From Kofleriaceae bacterium (GTDB lineage: Bacteria; Myxococcota_A; Polyangia; Haliangiales; Haliangiaceae), in the NCBI GenBank assembly GCA_018058095.1, contig JAGPCO010000024.1, positions 1 to 64,000 on the forward strand: 64,000 bases of DNA. Direction: 5' to 3'. Made by a program: the position numbers and the translations under genes. The notes beneath the pieces were generated by a model that made no database searches, had not been told where the DNA came from, and was given only the letters and a program-made list of their open reading frames with translations. Shown here one piece after another: positions 63,512 to 64,000 of the stretch (within the stretch, counting starts at the first letter, position 1; each line of letters starts with the position of its first letter).

Positions 63512-64000
63512 TCAAGTCGCCGCGCGGCGGCGCGGCCCGGCCGGCTCGGGTGGGCGCCGCGCCACCCACACCCCGGCCGCGATCACCAGGGCGGCGCCGA
63601 GGGCGGCCAGCGGGGCCAGGGTCTCGCCCCACACCAGGGCGCCGACCGCGACCGCGACCAGCGGCTCGCAGTACGCCAGCATGGCGGCCCGGGTCGCGCC
63701 GATCACCACCAGGCCGCGCAGGAAGGCGACGCCGGCGGCCGCCCCCAGCAGCGCGGTGCCGGCGGCGAGCAGGCCGAGGTCGGGCAGGCTGACCGCGGCC
63801 AGGCCGTCGCCCGCCGCCAGCATCGGCGCCAGCAGCAGCGCGCCCAGGGCGGCGTGGTAACACAGCGCACGCGCCGCCCCGACCTCGAGGGTGAGCCGGC
63901 GCACGGTGAAGGTGTTGCCGGCGTAGCCCAGCGCGGAGATCAGGCCGAGGCTGGCGCCCAGGACCCAGGCCCCGTCGCCGCGCCACGGCGCCAGCACCAG
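63512..64000 (-). CDS. EamA-type transporter (C-terminal part, cut by the window edge)
   Basis: The visible 160 residues are five membrane helices of the DMT/EamA class (GASLGLISALGYAGNTFTVRRL, AYCEPLVAVAVGALVWGETLAPLAALGAALVIAAGVWVARR). The second EamA repeat is complete and the first lies outside the window. Members export amino acids, metabolites or drugs; the substrate is unknown. The gene ends 15 nt from the glycosyltransferase start on the same strand. Confidence 0.8.
   Translation of the reverse strand: MVLAPWRGDGAWVLGASLGLISALGYAGNTFTVRRLTLEVGAARALCYHAALGALLLAPMLAAGDGLAAVSLPDLGLLAAGTALLGAAAGVAFLRGLVVIGATRAAMLAYCEPLVAVAVGALVWGETLAPLAALGAALVIAAGVWVARRPPEPAGPRRRAAT

Overview
The window is very GC-rich (by eye well above 70%) and reads as the chromosome of a myxobacterium-like deltaproteobacterium (Myxococcota, perhaps the Haliangium/Kofleria side). 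This placement is an inference. It rests on base composition, the many secreted lipoproteins (about a dozen, several cysteine- or glycine-rich), a Ser/Thr kinase with a Sel1-type tail, an ECF-type sigma factor, two hybrid-type histidine kinases and the lack of long operons. No rRNA, tRNA or CRISPR array was seen. Long antisense ORFs are abundant but are shadows caused by GC content.

Layout. 0-6.7 kb: recG, then a series of small exported proteins, a ferritin-like protein and a secreted protein. 6.7-13.8 kb: a minus-strand operon with a 1235-residue double BadF/BcrA-type activase, a 2-hydroxyacyl-CoA-dehydratase-like protein and two glutaredoxin-fold proteins. Its promoter overlaps a perfect 22-bp palindrome that is a good candidate operator for the TetR regulator at 17.0 kb. 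13.9-28 kb: lipoproteins, TetR, a phospholipase-D-fold enzyme, an M48 peptidase fused to a TerB-like domain, a sigma factor, the RNA helicase RhlE, a REP-associated transposase with its own hairpin cluster, and a Ser/Thr kinase. 28-33 kb: a maltose/sn-glycerol-phosphate-type ABC importer (ATPase, binding protein, two permeases) with overlapping start and stop codons. 33-42 kb: a repeat-bounded block with a SUKH/SMI1-like gene, a cystathionine-synthase-like PLP enzyme, a truncated Rhs gene whose lower-GC tip is a candidate metzincin toxin followed by a lipoprotein immunity candidate, and an oligopeptide-type binding protein. 42-50 kb: a trypsin/lectin fusion and a GldA-GldFG-DUF4340-like exporter led by a GAF histidine kinase. 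50-64 kb: a TPR-zincin lipoprotein, polA, a second oligopeptide-type binding protein, a BtuF-like protein, a PQQ sugar dehydrogenase-like lipoprotein, an alpha/beta hydrolase, a histidine kinase/response regulator/SDR operon, a glycosyltransferase and the end of an EamA transporter.

The signals most worth following are not classical genes. (1) Two intergenic elements of about 165 bp (17.7 and 43.4 kb) share a core at the same offset while their self-complementary ends differ in sequence, as expected of a structured RNA or an ERIC-like palindrome. (2) About a dozen genes carry a TANNNT -10 box ending 6-10 nt before the start codon, so leaderless transcription looks common here. (3) Hairpin elements beginning at the TAG stop codon recur behind three genes, in a window that also holds a REP-type transposase. 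(4) Inverted GTGCCC/GGGCAC hexamer arrays bound two blocks, one holding the tail of a four-helix-bundle gene. (5) The Rhs tip has an HExxHxxGxxH motif and a matching low-GC lipoprotein directly behind it.

Starts were moved from the longest ORF when a signal peptide, an overlapping stop/start codon or a promoter argued for it; each entry says so.
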